From an uncultured Collinsella sp. (lineage in GTDB: Bacteria > Actinomycetota > Coriobacteriia > Coriobacteriales > Coriobacteriaceae): 18,270 nt of DNA. The notes beneath the pieces are model-generated. The model made no database searches. It was not told the DNA's origin and saw nothing but the letters and a program-made list of their open reading frames with translations. Every line of letters begins with the position of its first letter. Within the stretch, counting starts at the first letter, position 1. The position numbers and the translations under genes are program-made. The stretch covers positions 1 to 18,270 of the forward strand of contig CALBBA010000323.1 of the NCBI GenBank assembly GCA_937926755.1, read 5' to 3'. Below, one piece after another: positions 1 to 7,383 of this stretch.

Positions 1-1094
1 GGAGCGGACTTCTTCTCAAACGGCAACACAAAAGTCAGGACGTCATCCTTGTCCTCGTCGGCCCACTCGCTTGCATAACGCGCAACCCAATAGCCAACGG
101 CACGATGCTTGAGCATGTTGCCAAAGACCGTGAGGAATACCGTGACAAACGCCGTCAGCACCAAGAACAATACGAGCGTAATGCCACCGCCGGTAACAAG
201 CGCCTCAATAGCCGTAGGACGGTAGTAGTAGCTATACATACCGACAGAGGCAATGGTGCCAAAGACGAGCGTCAGGATCCATGTGATAACGTTGGCGACC
301 AGACCCGTCAAAAACTCGGGAAGGAACGATGCGCAGAACAGCTTGGTCTTATTGTTCTTAAAGGCCGCCCAGACCTTATCGAGCGAAAACGCGCTCTCGA
401 CGCGACCGGTCACCGCAAAGTGCATCACGGCGATGTCGGCGAACATAGTAAAGAAGACACCCAGGACCGCCGTGGCAATCATAGCCAGAACAAACAGGCC
501 CAGCGAGCCAAACAGAGCGGCCTCAAGCGCATAGGAGCCGCAATAAGAGTACGCACCCGCGGCACCAATTACCACGCTCTCCACCAGCGAAAGCGCTACA
601 CCAATAACGGGAATAGCCGCGATAACCTTGAGCACGCTCGAAATAACGCCCGAAAAGACGCCAAGGCCAAACGACGTGGAACGCATCAACGGACGATCCA
701 TGCCGTCATCGACCTTGAGCGACAGGTCGCGACCCCATTCGATGCCAAAGCCAGAACCGCACGCGCTTGCCACACAGGCAGCCAAAAAGCCGAAGGCAGC
801 CGCGATACCGCCGATAACGGGAATGAAGAGCACGAGCACCGACACGACACAGATGAGCGCCGGCAAAAAGGCAATCTGGCACACGCGCTGCAGCACGCCC
901 GGCGTCTTGGTCATGTCTTCAAACGCCTGAGCTACACAGCCCTTGGGCACGTTCACGTTAGGCTGAGGAACAAACTGCTGAGGTTGAGACTGTCCCTGAG
1001 GAGCAGAGGTTGCAGCACCGGCATTAGGAGCGCCACACGCGCCGCAGAACTTGTCGTTATCGCCCATGGGGGCGCCACACTGCGAACAGAACAT
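1..1094 (-). CDS. Zinc-ribbon DUF4013-like multispanning membrane protein (C-terminus beyond window)
   Basis: Seen: at least 364 codons are open to the left edge of the window, so the C-terminus is missing. The N-terminus begins MFCSQCGAPMGDNDKFCGAC, a four-cysteine zinc ribbon (C3, C6, C17, C20), followed by a Gln/Pro-rich linker and several long hydrophobic segments. A stretch reading FAVTGRVESAFSLDKVW resembles the repeated element of DUF4013 membrane proteins. Start choice: ATG at 1094 has an AAGGG box about 9 nt upstream; an ATG at 1103 is in frame but sits directly on that box. Known of the family: DUF4013 proteins are polytopic membrane proteins of unknown function, often with an N-terminal zinc ribbon in actinobacteria. 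Inference: an integral membrane protein with a small cytoplasmic metal-binding head. No substrate or pathway can be named. It lies downstream of the YitT gene on the same strand, with 151 nt between them and no obvious terminator. Confidence 0.8.
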   Translation of the reverse strand, partial: MFCSQCGAPMGDNDKFCGACGAPNAGAATSAPQGQSQPQQFVPQPNVNVPKGCVAQAFEDMTKTPGVLQRVCQIAFLPALICVVSVLVLFIPVIGGIAAAFGFLAACVASACGSGFGIEWGRDLSLKVDDGMDRPLMRSTSFGLGVFSGVISSVLKVIAAIPVIGVALSLVESVVIGAAGAYSYCGSYALEAALFGSLGLFVLAMIATAVLGVFFTMFADIAVMHFAVTGRVESAFSLDKVWAAFKNNKTKLFCASFLPEFLTGLVANVITWILTLVFGTIASVGMYSYYYRPTAIEALVTGGGITLVLFLVLTAFVTVFLTVFGNMLKHRAVGYWVARYASEWADEDKDDVLTFVLPFEKKSA

Positions 1095-1245
1095 CGAAAT
1101 CATCCCTTCGTATCTAGAGCGAATCACCTGGATCGCAAACGACGTCTTTGGCAACATTATCGCCCAATGTGGGGACAAATACCCCAAGATGACCGATTTG
1201 CAACGTAGGTGGCTTTATTCCAATGATTCGAAGGGTACATCCGCG

Positions 1246-2268
1246 CTAGTTCGTGCCGCGGAAGCCCTTGCCCACGATCTCGGAGCTATCGACGATGGTG
1301 ATGAAGGCGTCGGGGTCAATCTCGCGGGCATAGCGGCGTAGTTGCACTGCCTCGCGACGGCTCAGCACGCTCATAATCACCGTGACGCACTTGCCCGAGA
1401 AGGCGCCGTAACCACGGCTGATTGTTGCTGTGCGGTTGAGATGCTTGACGATAAACTCCTCGACTTTGCGCGGCTCGGAGCAAATGACCGTGCAGACTTT
1501 GCGCAGGTGAATGCTCTCGATGGCCTTGTCGACCACAAGCGTCTTGGCAAACAGGCCAAGCACGCAATACAGACCGACGCGCGGGCCGTACAAGAAGGCC
1601 GCGATGGTCACAATGCCGATATCGACCAACAGCAGGGCGCGGCCAATCTCGAGCGTCGTGCGACGTTTGAGGATCATGGCGAGAATGTCCGTGCCGCCCG
1701 TCGAGGCACCAATATCAAAGACGATAGCGCTGCCGAGCGCCGGCAGAATCACGGCAAAGCACAGGTCGAGCCACATATCACCCGTCAGAGAGACATCGGT
1801 CGGAATAAAAAGCTCAAACAGCGAAACATAGGCGGACAGCGCAAACGAGGCGAAGACACTCCAAAGAATCGCCTTGCGCTCCAAAAAGATAAAGCCCAAA
1901 ACGACGAGAACCGCGTTAATAATCCACATAAAGACGCCGACGGGCAGGGTCGGGAACAGCGTGGACAGAATGACCGACACGCCCGAGGTGCCGCCAAAAG
2001 CAAAGTGATTAGGGGTTTTAAACGCAACGATGGCAAAGGCCGTAAGAATCAGGCCCAGATTGAGCTCGGCAAAAAAGCGCGGGAAGCCCGGCTCCTGGCT
2101 GCGCTTTTGGCCGGCACGCTCGCCGCGCTCGATATCGGTGCGATCAACCACGCGCTCCATCGGCACCACGGGAGGACGATGCACCTCCTCGGCAGCACGC
2201 GACGCCGCCTCTGCCGCAGCGGCCTCGATTGCCCATGCCTTGCTTTCTGTTTCGTGCTCGTCGGCCAT
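1246..2268 (-). CDS. YitT-family membrane protein (DUF161 plus DUF2179)
   Basis: Seen: 340 residues. A charged, Ala/Glu-rich hydrophilic region (residues 1-63) is followed by about five membrane segments (roughly 68-245), including the motif FDIGASTGGTDILA, then a soluble C-terminal domain (about 250-335) with VCTVICSEPRKVEEFI and DPDAFITIVDSSEIVGKGF. This order, membrane DUF161 then DUF2179, is that of the YitT/YebE family. The start at 2268 has GAGGAG 8 nt upstream. Known: YitT proteins are widespread in Firmicutes and Actinobacteria; their transported substrate is not established. Odd: the N-terminal hydrophilic extension is long, since typical members are near 280-290 residues and begin close to the first membrane segment. 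It shares the minus strand with the DUF4013-like gene downstream, and the asp23 operon terminator lies just upstream, so it is probably transcribed from its own promoter within 2269-2380. Confidence 0.9.
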   Translation of the reverse strand: MADEHETESKAWAIEAAAAEAASRAAEEVHRPPVVPMERVVDRTDIERGERAGQKRSQEPGFPRFFAELNLGLILTAFAIVAFKTPNHFAFGGTSGVSVILSTLFPTLPVGVFMWIINAVLVVLGFIFLERKAILWSVFASFALSAYVSLFELFIPTDVSLTGDMWLDLCFAVILPALGSAIVFDIGASTGGTDILAMILKRRTTLEIGRALLLVDIGIVTIAAFLYGPRVGLYCVLGLFAKTLVVDKAIESIHLRKVCTVICSEPRKVEEFIVKHLNRTATISRGYGAFSGKCVTVIMSVLSRREAVQLRRYAREIDPDAFITIVDSSEIVGKGFRGTN

Positions 2269-2382
2269 TACGGCAACTCCTCGTTAACAATTTGGAAACA
2301 ATGCGCTCATTAGGGTAACGCGGAACGCGGGGATTGCAACCCTTAGTTAGACGAGCGGTATGACTATATCGGGAGCGTACAA

Positions 2383-2422
2383 AAACGGCCGGCCACGCTT
2401 TTGCTTGCGCGGTCGGCCGTTT
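2383..2422 (-). terminator. Intrinsic terminator of the amaP-asp23 operon
   Basis: Two arms of 12 nt (2383-2394 and 2411-2422) pair completely, with one G-U pair, around a 16-nt loop. Read on the minus strand the hairpin follows the asp23 stop codon by about 52 nt and is followed by a run of five U (2381-2385 on the complement). This is a good rho-independent terminator. Confidence 0.85.
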
Positions 2423-2477
2423 AACGTTTTCGCAGATAAAACCTGCCAAAACAAACCTGTCCCTTTTTGGAAGGTTA
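2422..2477 (+). repeat. 56-bp dispersed repeat, copy 1
   Basis: This stretch matches the reverse complement of 7304-7359 at 50 of 56 positions by direct comparison. It contains AAACCTG twice and the core AAACCTGTCCCTTTTTGG. It overlaps the asp23 stop codon at its right end and touches the operon terminator at its left end. No open reading frame is associated. It is likely a dispersed intergenic element; see the findings. Confidence 0.75.
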
Positions 2478-3002
2478 TTCGTGCTGGCTGGTGCGGTGCT
2501 CGTACTCCTCGGGGGTGATGACATCCTCGATGCGCAGGTTGACGCCTGCCACCTCAAGGCCGGTCATCGCGGCAAGGCGCTCAGTGACACGTGCCTTGAC
2601 ATCGTCGAAGATCGCGGGCGCATAGGCTCCGTACTCGATAATGACGGAGATGTTGACGACCACGCGATTGTCATCGGTGACCTCGACCGTCACGCCCTTG
2701 GTCAGATTCTCGGCACCAAACTGCTCCTGCACAAAGTGCATGAGGTTACCCTTCATGCCCAAAACGTGCGGAACCTCGCGGGTGGCCATGGCGACGATCT
2801 TCTCGATCACACCGTTGGAATAGGTCAGCGAGTCCTCGGACTCGTCCGCTTCCTCGTCCGCCTCCTCGTCGTCCTCATCAGCATCGGACTCGGCCTCGAC
2901 GAGTGCCTCGTCCTCGAGCGTCACATCCTCGGCCTCGGCAGCGACGGTCTCGTCTGCCTCGAGCTCGGTATCGGCTACATCGACCTTCGTATTAAAAGCC
3001 AT
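2475..3002 (-). CDS. asp23: Asp23/Gls24-family envelope stress protein with acidic N-terminal extension
   Basis: Seen: 175 residues. Residues 11-58 are extremely acidic, dominated by Glu, Asp and Ala. From about residue 59 an Asp23 domain follows: SNGVIEKIVAMATREVPHV, then the beta-rich core with VTVEVTDDNRVVVNISVII and the closing helix-strand VNLRIEDVITPEEY. The start at 3002 has AAGGAGG 4-5 nt upstream. Known: Asp23 is an abundant membrane-associated protein in staphylococci, tethered by AmaP and involved in cell-envelope homeostasis. Neighbours: it is the last gene of a three-gene operon after amaP and a DUF2273 gene, 44 nt downstream of the latter, and it ends at a strong terminator. Odd: the acidic leader roughly adds a third to the usual length. 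Its role here is inferred from family and operon context. Confidence 0.92.
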   Translation of the reverse strand: MAFNTKVDVADTELEADETVAAEAEDVTLEDEALVEAESDADEDDEEADEEADESEDSLTYSNGVIEKIVAMATREVPHVLGMKGNLMHFVQEQFGAENLTKGVTVEVTDDNRVVVNISVIIEYGAYAPAIFDDVKARVTERLAAMTGLEVAGVNLRIEDVITPEEYEHRTSQHE

Positions 3003-3046
3003 GGTTCCTCCTTATGCCTGCCGCGGATGCGACAGTCGAATACATA

Positions 3047-3424
3047 TTAGCGGCCGCTAAACAGACGGCCGAAGAAGTTGACGATCCCGTTCTCGCCGTC
3101 GCGAATTTGGCCGATCACGGCGCCGATCAGCACGAAGAATGCAATGACGAGCGTATCCCACAGGCCGAGCGTGAGCACCAAAACGGCGAGGATAAAGCCA
3201 GCGACGGCACCGAGCGTGGTGTTGGGATGACGCACAGCATAGCTCCAGATGGCAGCGCCCGTACCCTTGATGAGACCCATAGCCTCGTCAAAATCCGCGG
3301 CTGCCGCGTCTTGTAACTCGGTTGCCTCTGCTTTGGAATCAAAAGGTTCGCTCGCCGGTGTGGCGCTCTGGTCAATCGTCAGGCGCGGCGTACGAGCGGT
3401 CTTATCTTGATTGGTATCACTCAC
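3047..3424 (-). CDS. DUF2273-like small membrane protein
   Basis: Seen: 125 residues from a GTG start at 3424. Residues 1-50 are hydrophilic; residues about 69-107 form a pair of membrane segments (NTTLGAVAGFILAVLVLTLG and TLVIAFFVLIGAVIG) followed by IRDGENGIVNFFGRLF. The close pairing of two segments followed by a G-x-I-x-D/G tail matches DUF2273, the small protein that accompanies amaP and asp23 in many Gram-positive bacteria. Start choice: GTG overlaps the amaP stop by 8 nt and has GGAGG 6 nt upstream within amaP, which implies translational coupling. A longer reading of the frame to 3637 only adds sequence antisense-like in style inside amaP and has no ribosome site. The N-terminal 50 residues are longer than in minimal DUF2273 proteins. 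It probably helps to assemble or anchor the Asp23 complex at the membrane, an inference from context. Confidence 0.85.
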   Translation of the reverse strand: MSDTNQDKTARTPRLTIDQSATPASEPFDSKAEATELQDAAAADFDEAMGLIKGTGAAIWSYAVRHPNTTLGAVAGFILAVLVLTLGLWDTLVIAFFVLIGAVIGQIRDGENGIVNFFGRLFSGR

Positions 3425-3962
3425 CGGAAACCTCCACGGTCTGGACGGTAGTCTTGGACGGCAAAAAACGGACGCGCGCGGTCGTACCCGGCGTGCCGAG
3501 CATGGTGTCGCAAGCTTCCTCGATGCGCTGCTGCATCGCGGTAGCCAGAGATGCCACGTCCTTATCGTCAAGCGCGATAGCCTCGACCTTAAAACGGACG
3601 TGCGAATCGTCGGGGCCTTGGACGCGAGCCTCGACATGCTCGACCATCACGCGGTCGTCGCGCTCGGCAGCAGCCCTAGCACACGAAGAAAGCGCCGCAA
3701 GGGTGACCTCGATATTGCGCTCCCCCGCCGGATGCACACAGGACGGCTCGCGACGAGCAAACATCAGGCGGAAGAAGCTTACCAGCACGCCGATCGCCAC
3801 AACTCCGCCGCATGCCGTCACGACAATGCGCGGCATGGGGTCGCGCATCAGCAGCATAAAGCGATACGTATACGGCCCCCAAAACTGGCAGACAAGCGTA
3901 CCCAGCGCCACGATGGCGGCGGCAAGATACACAATCGCTAGGGCTCGTTTGAGTACGCGCAC
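3417..3962 (-). CDS. amaP: Alkaline shock response membrane anchor protein AmaP
   Basis: Seen: 181 residues. There are two membrane helices near the N-terminus (about residues 7-29 and 46-69), with a basic RRE just after the second, then a soluble cytoplasmic domain of about 100 residues that resembles an Asp23-like alpha/beta fold (RNIEVTLAALSSCARAAAE, then VRFKVEAIALDDKDV). The start is GTG at 3962 with AGGGAG about 6 nt upstream. Known: AmaP anchors Asp23 to the membrane and contains the same two-helix hairpin. Neighbours: first gene of the operon amaP - DUF2273 - asp23; its stop overlaps the start of the next gene. A perfect TATAAT lies 51-56 nt upstream of the start, so the operon probably starts here. 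Confidence 0.88.
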   Translation of the reverse strand: MRVLKRALAIVYLAAAIVALGTLVCQFWGPYTYRFMLLMRDPMPRIVVTACGGVVAIGVLVSFFRLMFARREPSCVHPAGERNIEVTLAALSSCARAAAERDDRVMVEHVEARVQGPDDSHVRFKVEAIALDDKDVASLATAMQQRIEEACDTMLGTPGTTARVRFLPSKTTVQTVEVSGE

Positions 3963-4012
3963 GTGGCGCTCCCTTCAAATCTCGGCACTCGAAATACAAA
4001 ACGGTTCGCATC

Positions 4013-4018
4013 ATTATA
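4013..4018 (-). promoter_or_regulatory. Candidate -10 box of the amaP operon
   Basis: The minus strand reads TATAAT, a perfect sigma-70 type -10 box, which would start RNA near 4006 and give a leader of about 45 nt before the amaP GTG. The hexamer 17 nt upstream (TAGAGC) is only a weak -35 match and lies inside the yebC terminator hairpin. Confidence 0.55.
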
Positions 4019-4021
4019 AAA

Positions 4022-4059
4022 GAGCCGGGTCCGGTGCTCTACGCACGCGGATCCGGCTC
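4022..4059 (-). terminator. Terminator of yebC
   Basis: Arms GAGCCGGGTCCG (4022-4033) and CGGATCCGGCTC (4048-4059) pair over 12 positions with one A-C mismatch when read on the minus strand, around a 14-nt loop. On that strand the stem is followed by TTTTATAA. It lies about 70 nt after the yebC stop. The U-rich tail overlaps the putative amaP -10 box. Confidence 0.75.
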
Positions 4060-4128
4060 ATCTATTCCACGAGGCTTGCATGCTCGCTTCATTATGCCCA
4101 GATATGCACGGCTTAACCCGTGCGGGCG

Positions 4129-4935
4129 CTACTCCTCCTCGAGGGCAGCGATGACCTCGTCGGTCATGTCCATGGTGCTGTAAACATCCTGGACGTCGTC
4201 GAGCTCCTCAAGACGGTCGATGAGGCGCTGAACCTTCTTGGCGTCGGCGCCAGAAACCTCGGTCGGGGTGGTCGGGACCATGGTGGTCTCGGAGCCCTTG
4301 ACCTGGACGCCCTGCTCCTCGAGCGCCTTGGAGACAGCCATGACCTCGTTAGCAGTAGTCCAGACGATCCACTCCTCGCCGGCATCCTCGTAGTCCTCGC
4401 CACCGGCCTCGGCGATGGCCATCATGAACTCATCCTCGTCACCGGCAGCACCGTTGGCGATCATGGTCTCCTTCTTGGCGTTCTCGTCCAGGATCTCCTT
4501 GGCGACGACGATCTGGCCCTTGCGCTCAAACTGGAAGGCAACGGAGCCGGAGGTGCCCAGGTTGCCACCAGCGTGGGAGAAGGCGGAACGGACATCAGCG
4601 GCGGTACGGTTGCGGTTGTCGGTCAGGCAGTCGACGTAGACGGCGACACCGGCGGGACCGTAGCCCTCGTACACGATGTTCTCGTAGACGGCGGCATCGG
4701 CACCCGAACCAAAAGCCTTGTCGATAGCGGACTTGATCTTGTCCTTAGGCATGGACTGAGCCTTGGCCTTGGCAACGGCAGCGGCGAGGCTGGCGTTGTT
4801 CTCGGGCAGCGGGTCACCGCCGAGACGGGCAGCAACGGTGATGTTGCGGCTGAGCTTGGAGAAGAGGGCGGAACGCTTGGCGTCCTGCGCGCCCTTACGA
4901 TGCTTGGTTGTGGCCCACTTAGAGTGTCCGGACAT
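4129..4935 (-). CDS. yebC: YebC/PmpR/TACO1-family protein
   Basis: Seen: 268 residues starting MSGHSKWATTKHRKGAQDAK, the hallmark N-terminus of the family, followed by FSKLSRNITVAAR, the GGDP motif, NRTAADVRSAFSHAGGNLG (about residues 106-126) and the C-terminal domain. The start at 4935 has GGAG about 7 nt upstream. Known: YebC-type proteins were annotated as transcriptional regulators, but members also act in translation, easing ribosome stalls at proline-rich stretches like mitochondrial TACO1. Odd: at 268 residues it is somewhat longer than the usual 240-250; extra acidic residues lie near DENAKKETMIANGAAGDEDE and in the very acidic C-terminus. It is followed by its own terminator, and the upstream region 4936-5065 must hold its promoter, although no convincing -35/-10 pair was seen. 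Confidence 0.95.
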   Translation of the reverse strand: MSGHSKWATTKHRKGAQDAKRSALFSKLSRNITVAARLGGDPLPENNASLAAAVAKAKAQSMPKDKIKSAIDKAFGSGADAAVYENIVYEGYGPAGVAVYVDCLTDNRNRTAADVRSAFSHAGGNLGTSGSVAFQFERKGQIVVAKEILDENAKKETMIANGAAGDEDEFMMAIAEAGGEDYEDAGEEWIVWTTANEVMAVSKALEEQGVQVKGSETTMVPTTPTEVSGADAKKVQRLIDRLEELDDVQDVYSTMDMTDEVIAALEEE

Positions 4936-5065
4936 ACGTGTCTCCTATCGGTTTCGACCTAAAGCCCAGCGCAGATGCTCGGGCAATATAAACAAACGTC
5001 GTTATGATATACCTACTGGCCTGCGAGATAAACCCCAAAATGAAGGCGTCGTGATGATGTCCCCT

Positions 5066-5099
5066 TTGGTGCAAAGAAACCTGGCCCTCAATGCACCAA
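5066..5099. repeat. Hairpin at the 3' end of the DUF6020-like gene, related to the dispersed elements
   Basis: TTGGTGCA (5066-5073) and TGCACCAA (5092-5099) form an 8-bp perfect stem with an 18-nt loop, touching the stop codon at 5101-5103. No U-run follows on the minus strand, so it is a poor terminator. The loop reads AAACCTGGCCCT, one base from the AAACCTGTCCCT core of the 56-bp repeat, and the flank reads GTCCCCTTTGG, close to the loop and arm of the hairpin at 7384-7420. It may be a degraded relative. Confidence 0.4.
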
Positions 5100-5100
5100 G

Positions 5101-7284
5101 TTAGAACCAGAAGAAGTCGCTGCGGGTGACGGTGGCGCCGATGGCGAAGGGCATGCAGGCGATGACCGGATACAGGTAGCGCATGTAAGTCGAGCCGTTG
5201 CACGGGCCAATCAGGCACACAGCGAGCACGCCCAACAGCGGCACCCAGATCGCCAGCGCACGCCATGAATGACGACGCAGCAAGTAGACCACCACGGCGA
5301 TCATGATCCACACATAGGTGGCCGAGCTCATGGTGAGCGAGATAAAGGGAACACGCTGCACCGCCACACGGTACAAATTGATCAGGTGGTCGCACCAGCG
5401 CACCACGTTGCTGTCAACCGGATGGAAGTCGAAGTACTTGAGGTTGTCGGGACGCGCCATGATCTCGGCACTACGCGCCGTGCTGTAGACCCAGGCATCG
5501 CGCGCGCTCGGATAAAAATAACCATAGTAGTTATTGATAAGCGCCGAAATATAGCACTCGGGATCCTTCTTAAACATCTGGGCCCATACCGCAAAATAGG
5601 CATCGATGTCCTCCTGCGAGGCGTACTCGTTAAAGCAGTTCTTGACGGCATCGGACTTGTCGGGGTTGTAGCGGCGGCCCAGGTTCTCGTACTTGAGCAC
5701 CCGATCGATCGCAGCGCGCTCCTCATCGGTTACCAAACCGTCGCAGGGCGCCTCCACGATGGTGCCGTCCTCCTTAACCGTAGGGTCGACGCCCGAGTTG
5801 AGGCCGTCGTGCTTTTGGACGAAACGAGCCGTCTGCTGGAACGGAATCGAGAGGATTTCGCGCTTGGAACCGGGCGTAATGTCGTGCGCCGGCATAAAGA
5901 CCTTGGTGAAGTACATATTAGAGGCAAGGCAGAGTCCAAGCACCGCAAGAACTCCCACCCAGCGGAAACGCGAGATGGCGCCCGAAGGCGCAGCACCGGC
6001 CTGCTTGACTGCACGACGAGCCACATGCGCGTCCCATGCGCAAAACGCCGCCGCGATTACGCATGCCGCCAGGGGAAACACCAGGCCGCCGTTGCGCAGA
6101 AATGTGGAACCCATGGCGCCCAGAGCGAGCAGCAGCCAGTCGTGGCACGCAAAGAGCACGGGGGCTTTCTCGCCCGCTCGCTCGGCATTGACATCACGAC
6201 GGGGCAAGCCACATGCCACGAGCTTGACGGTCTGTACCAGCAGCACCAAGAGCGCGTCGGCAAAGAGCACGTCTTTGGTGAGCAACGCCGCGTAGTTAGA
6301 GAACATCGGCATAAACGCAAAGAACAGCAGGATCGCACCGCGAACCGGCAGACTCACGCCCAGTTTGCGCAGCGACGAAATGGAATAGGCCATGCAGGCA
6401 GCCGTGATGACGAACTGAGCACAGGTATAGATGGCAAGACCTGCGTTGGCACTGTTGAACAGTGAAAGCCCCAGCTGGACGCACGAACCGATGATAGCCG
6501 TGTGCACCACGGGGTGATGTCCGTTGAGCAACACATTGGGATTGAGCAGACGCAGGTAGTCACTCGTGCCGTTGGGGTAGTTGAACCACTGGCGGATCTG
6601 CGCGCCGGTGTCTCCCATAAAAAGGCCGGGCAGCGAGGCAATAAGCGTGGGCGCCCAGACAATCATGAGCACAAGAAACGGCCCGGCAAAGGGATGGACC
6701 GAAAGCACGGCATGGGCTGCACGCCACACGCGACCAAAATGCGCCTCCGAGAACGGAATGCGCCGAGAGCTCAGCCAATCTAGACACTCAAAAGCCAGGT
6801 AGAAGGCAACGACCGCCAAGAGCATCAACCCCGCACCGCCTATCCAGGCGCAGATGATGCGAGCCTTGTCGCCGAGCACGATCTCGGCAGAATCGGTGAG
6901 GTCGTAGCTGCGGCCAAACACCATGCAGACGGCAAAGAACAGCGACGGAAGGATCACCGAAGGACGCCAAGCATCGCCGCGGCCAAAGAATACGTAGCGA
7001 AACGGCAGCGTGAGCAGGCAGGCAAGCGCAAGCAGCATGACCGCGTCGGTATGGCCGGCAAACGAGAGGAGCACCTCGTAGCACACGTACAGCATGCCCG
7101 AGGCTTTGGGGTCAATCGCCAAGACTGCGTTGCTCGACACCGGGGCGGGATCGATGGAAAACGCCGTGGTCGCCAACAGCGCGAGCAAAAATGCGATGAG
7201 CGTCTGCTTGGCGGGGTAGCGCTTAAACCAGACGATGCGGGCAGCGTCGCGCGCAGCCGTTGTGGAGAGGTCGGAATCCTTCAC
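5101..7284 (-). CDS. Large polytopic membrane protein, DUF6020-like (possible GT-C type glycosyltransferase fold)
   Basis: Seen: 727 residues with roughly a dozen hydrophobic segments. A large extracytoplasmic-type hydrophilic segment lies around residues 470-630 (starting near MPAHDITPGSK). Conserved-looking motifs are GLFMGDTGAQIRQW (220-233), NGHHPVVHT (254-262), LLTKDVLFA (334-342) and FLRNGG (395-400). Length, topology and these motifs resemble the DUF6020 family and, more loosely, GT-C glycosyltransferases, where an acidic residue in the first exterior loop is catalytic (here D225 would be the candidate). Start: GTG at 7284 with AAAGG about 11 nt upstream, a weak site; the next in-frame Met is at residue 64 and would lose the first membrane segment. 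It stands alone between yebC and lgt, with repeat-like elements at both ends. The family assignment is from memory of motifs, and no substrate can be named. Confidence 0.75.
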   Translation of the reverse strand: MKDSDLSTTAARDAARIVWFKRYPAKQTLIAFLLALLATTAFSIDPAPVSSNAVLAIDPKASGMLYVCYEVLLSFAGHTDAVMLLALACLLTLPFRYVFFGRGDAWRPSVILPSLFFAVCMVFGRSYDLTDSAEIVLGDKARIICAWIGGAGLMLLAVVAFYLAFECLDWLSSRRIPFSEAHFGRVWRAAHAVLSVHPFAGPFLVLMIVWAPTLIASLPGLFMGDTGAQIRQWFNYPNGTSDYLRLLNPNVLLNGHHPVVHTAIIGSCVQLGLSLFNSANAGLAIYTCAQFVITAACMAYSISSLRKLGVSLPVRGAILLFFAFMPMFSNYAALLTKDVLFADALLVLLVQTVKLVACGLPRRDVNAERAGEKAPVLFACHDWLLLALGAMGSTFLRNGGLVFPLAACVIAAAFCAWDAHVARRAVKQAGAAPSGAISRFRWVGVLAVLGLCLASNMYFTKVFMPAHDITPGSKREILSIPFQQTARFVQKHDGLNSGVDPTVKEDGTIVEAPCDGLVTDEERAAIDRVLKYENLGRRYNPDKSDAVKNCFNEYASQEDIDAYFAVWAQMFKKDPECYISALINNYYGYFYPSARDAWVYSTARSAEIMARPDNLKYFDFHPVDSNVVRWCDHLINLYRVAVQRVPFISLTMSSATYVWIMIAVVVYLLRRHSWRALAIWVPLLGVLAVCLIGPCNGSTYMRYLYPVIACMPFAIGATVTRSDFFWF

Positions 7285-7303
7285 AGTCCGAAAGCCTTTC
7301 TAG

Positions 7304-7359
7304 AAACCTGCCAAAAAGGGACAGGTTTATTTTAGCAGGTTTTATCTGGGGAAACGTTA
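7304..7359 (-). repeat. 56-bp dispersed repeat, copy 2
   Basis: Reverse complement of this stretch matches 2422-2477 at 50 of 56 positions. Internally AAACCTG (7304-7310) and CAGGTTT (7322-7328) can pair as a 7-bp stem, and a further CAGGTTT lies at 7336-7342. It sits about 20 nt upstream of the DUF6020-like start codon, so it forms part of that gene's leader or promoter region. Confidence 0.75.
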
Positions 7360-7383
7360 CGGTTCTGTCATCGTCGCCCAGCG

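Noticed and set aside
105..1208. Open frame of 367 codons on the plus strand at the left edge
   Set aside because: Arg/His-rich reverse reading of the DUF4013-like membrane protein, which has a zinc ribbon, membrane segments and a ribosome site on the minus strand.
1342..2313. Open frame of 323 codons on the plus strand opposite the YitT gene
   Set aside because: No domain or ribosome site; it is a reverse-strand reading of a well-supported gene.
5269..6465. Open frame of 398 codons on the plus strand opposite the DUF6020-like gene
   Set aside because: Low-complexity His/Arg/Gln-rich reverse reading; no supporting signals.
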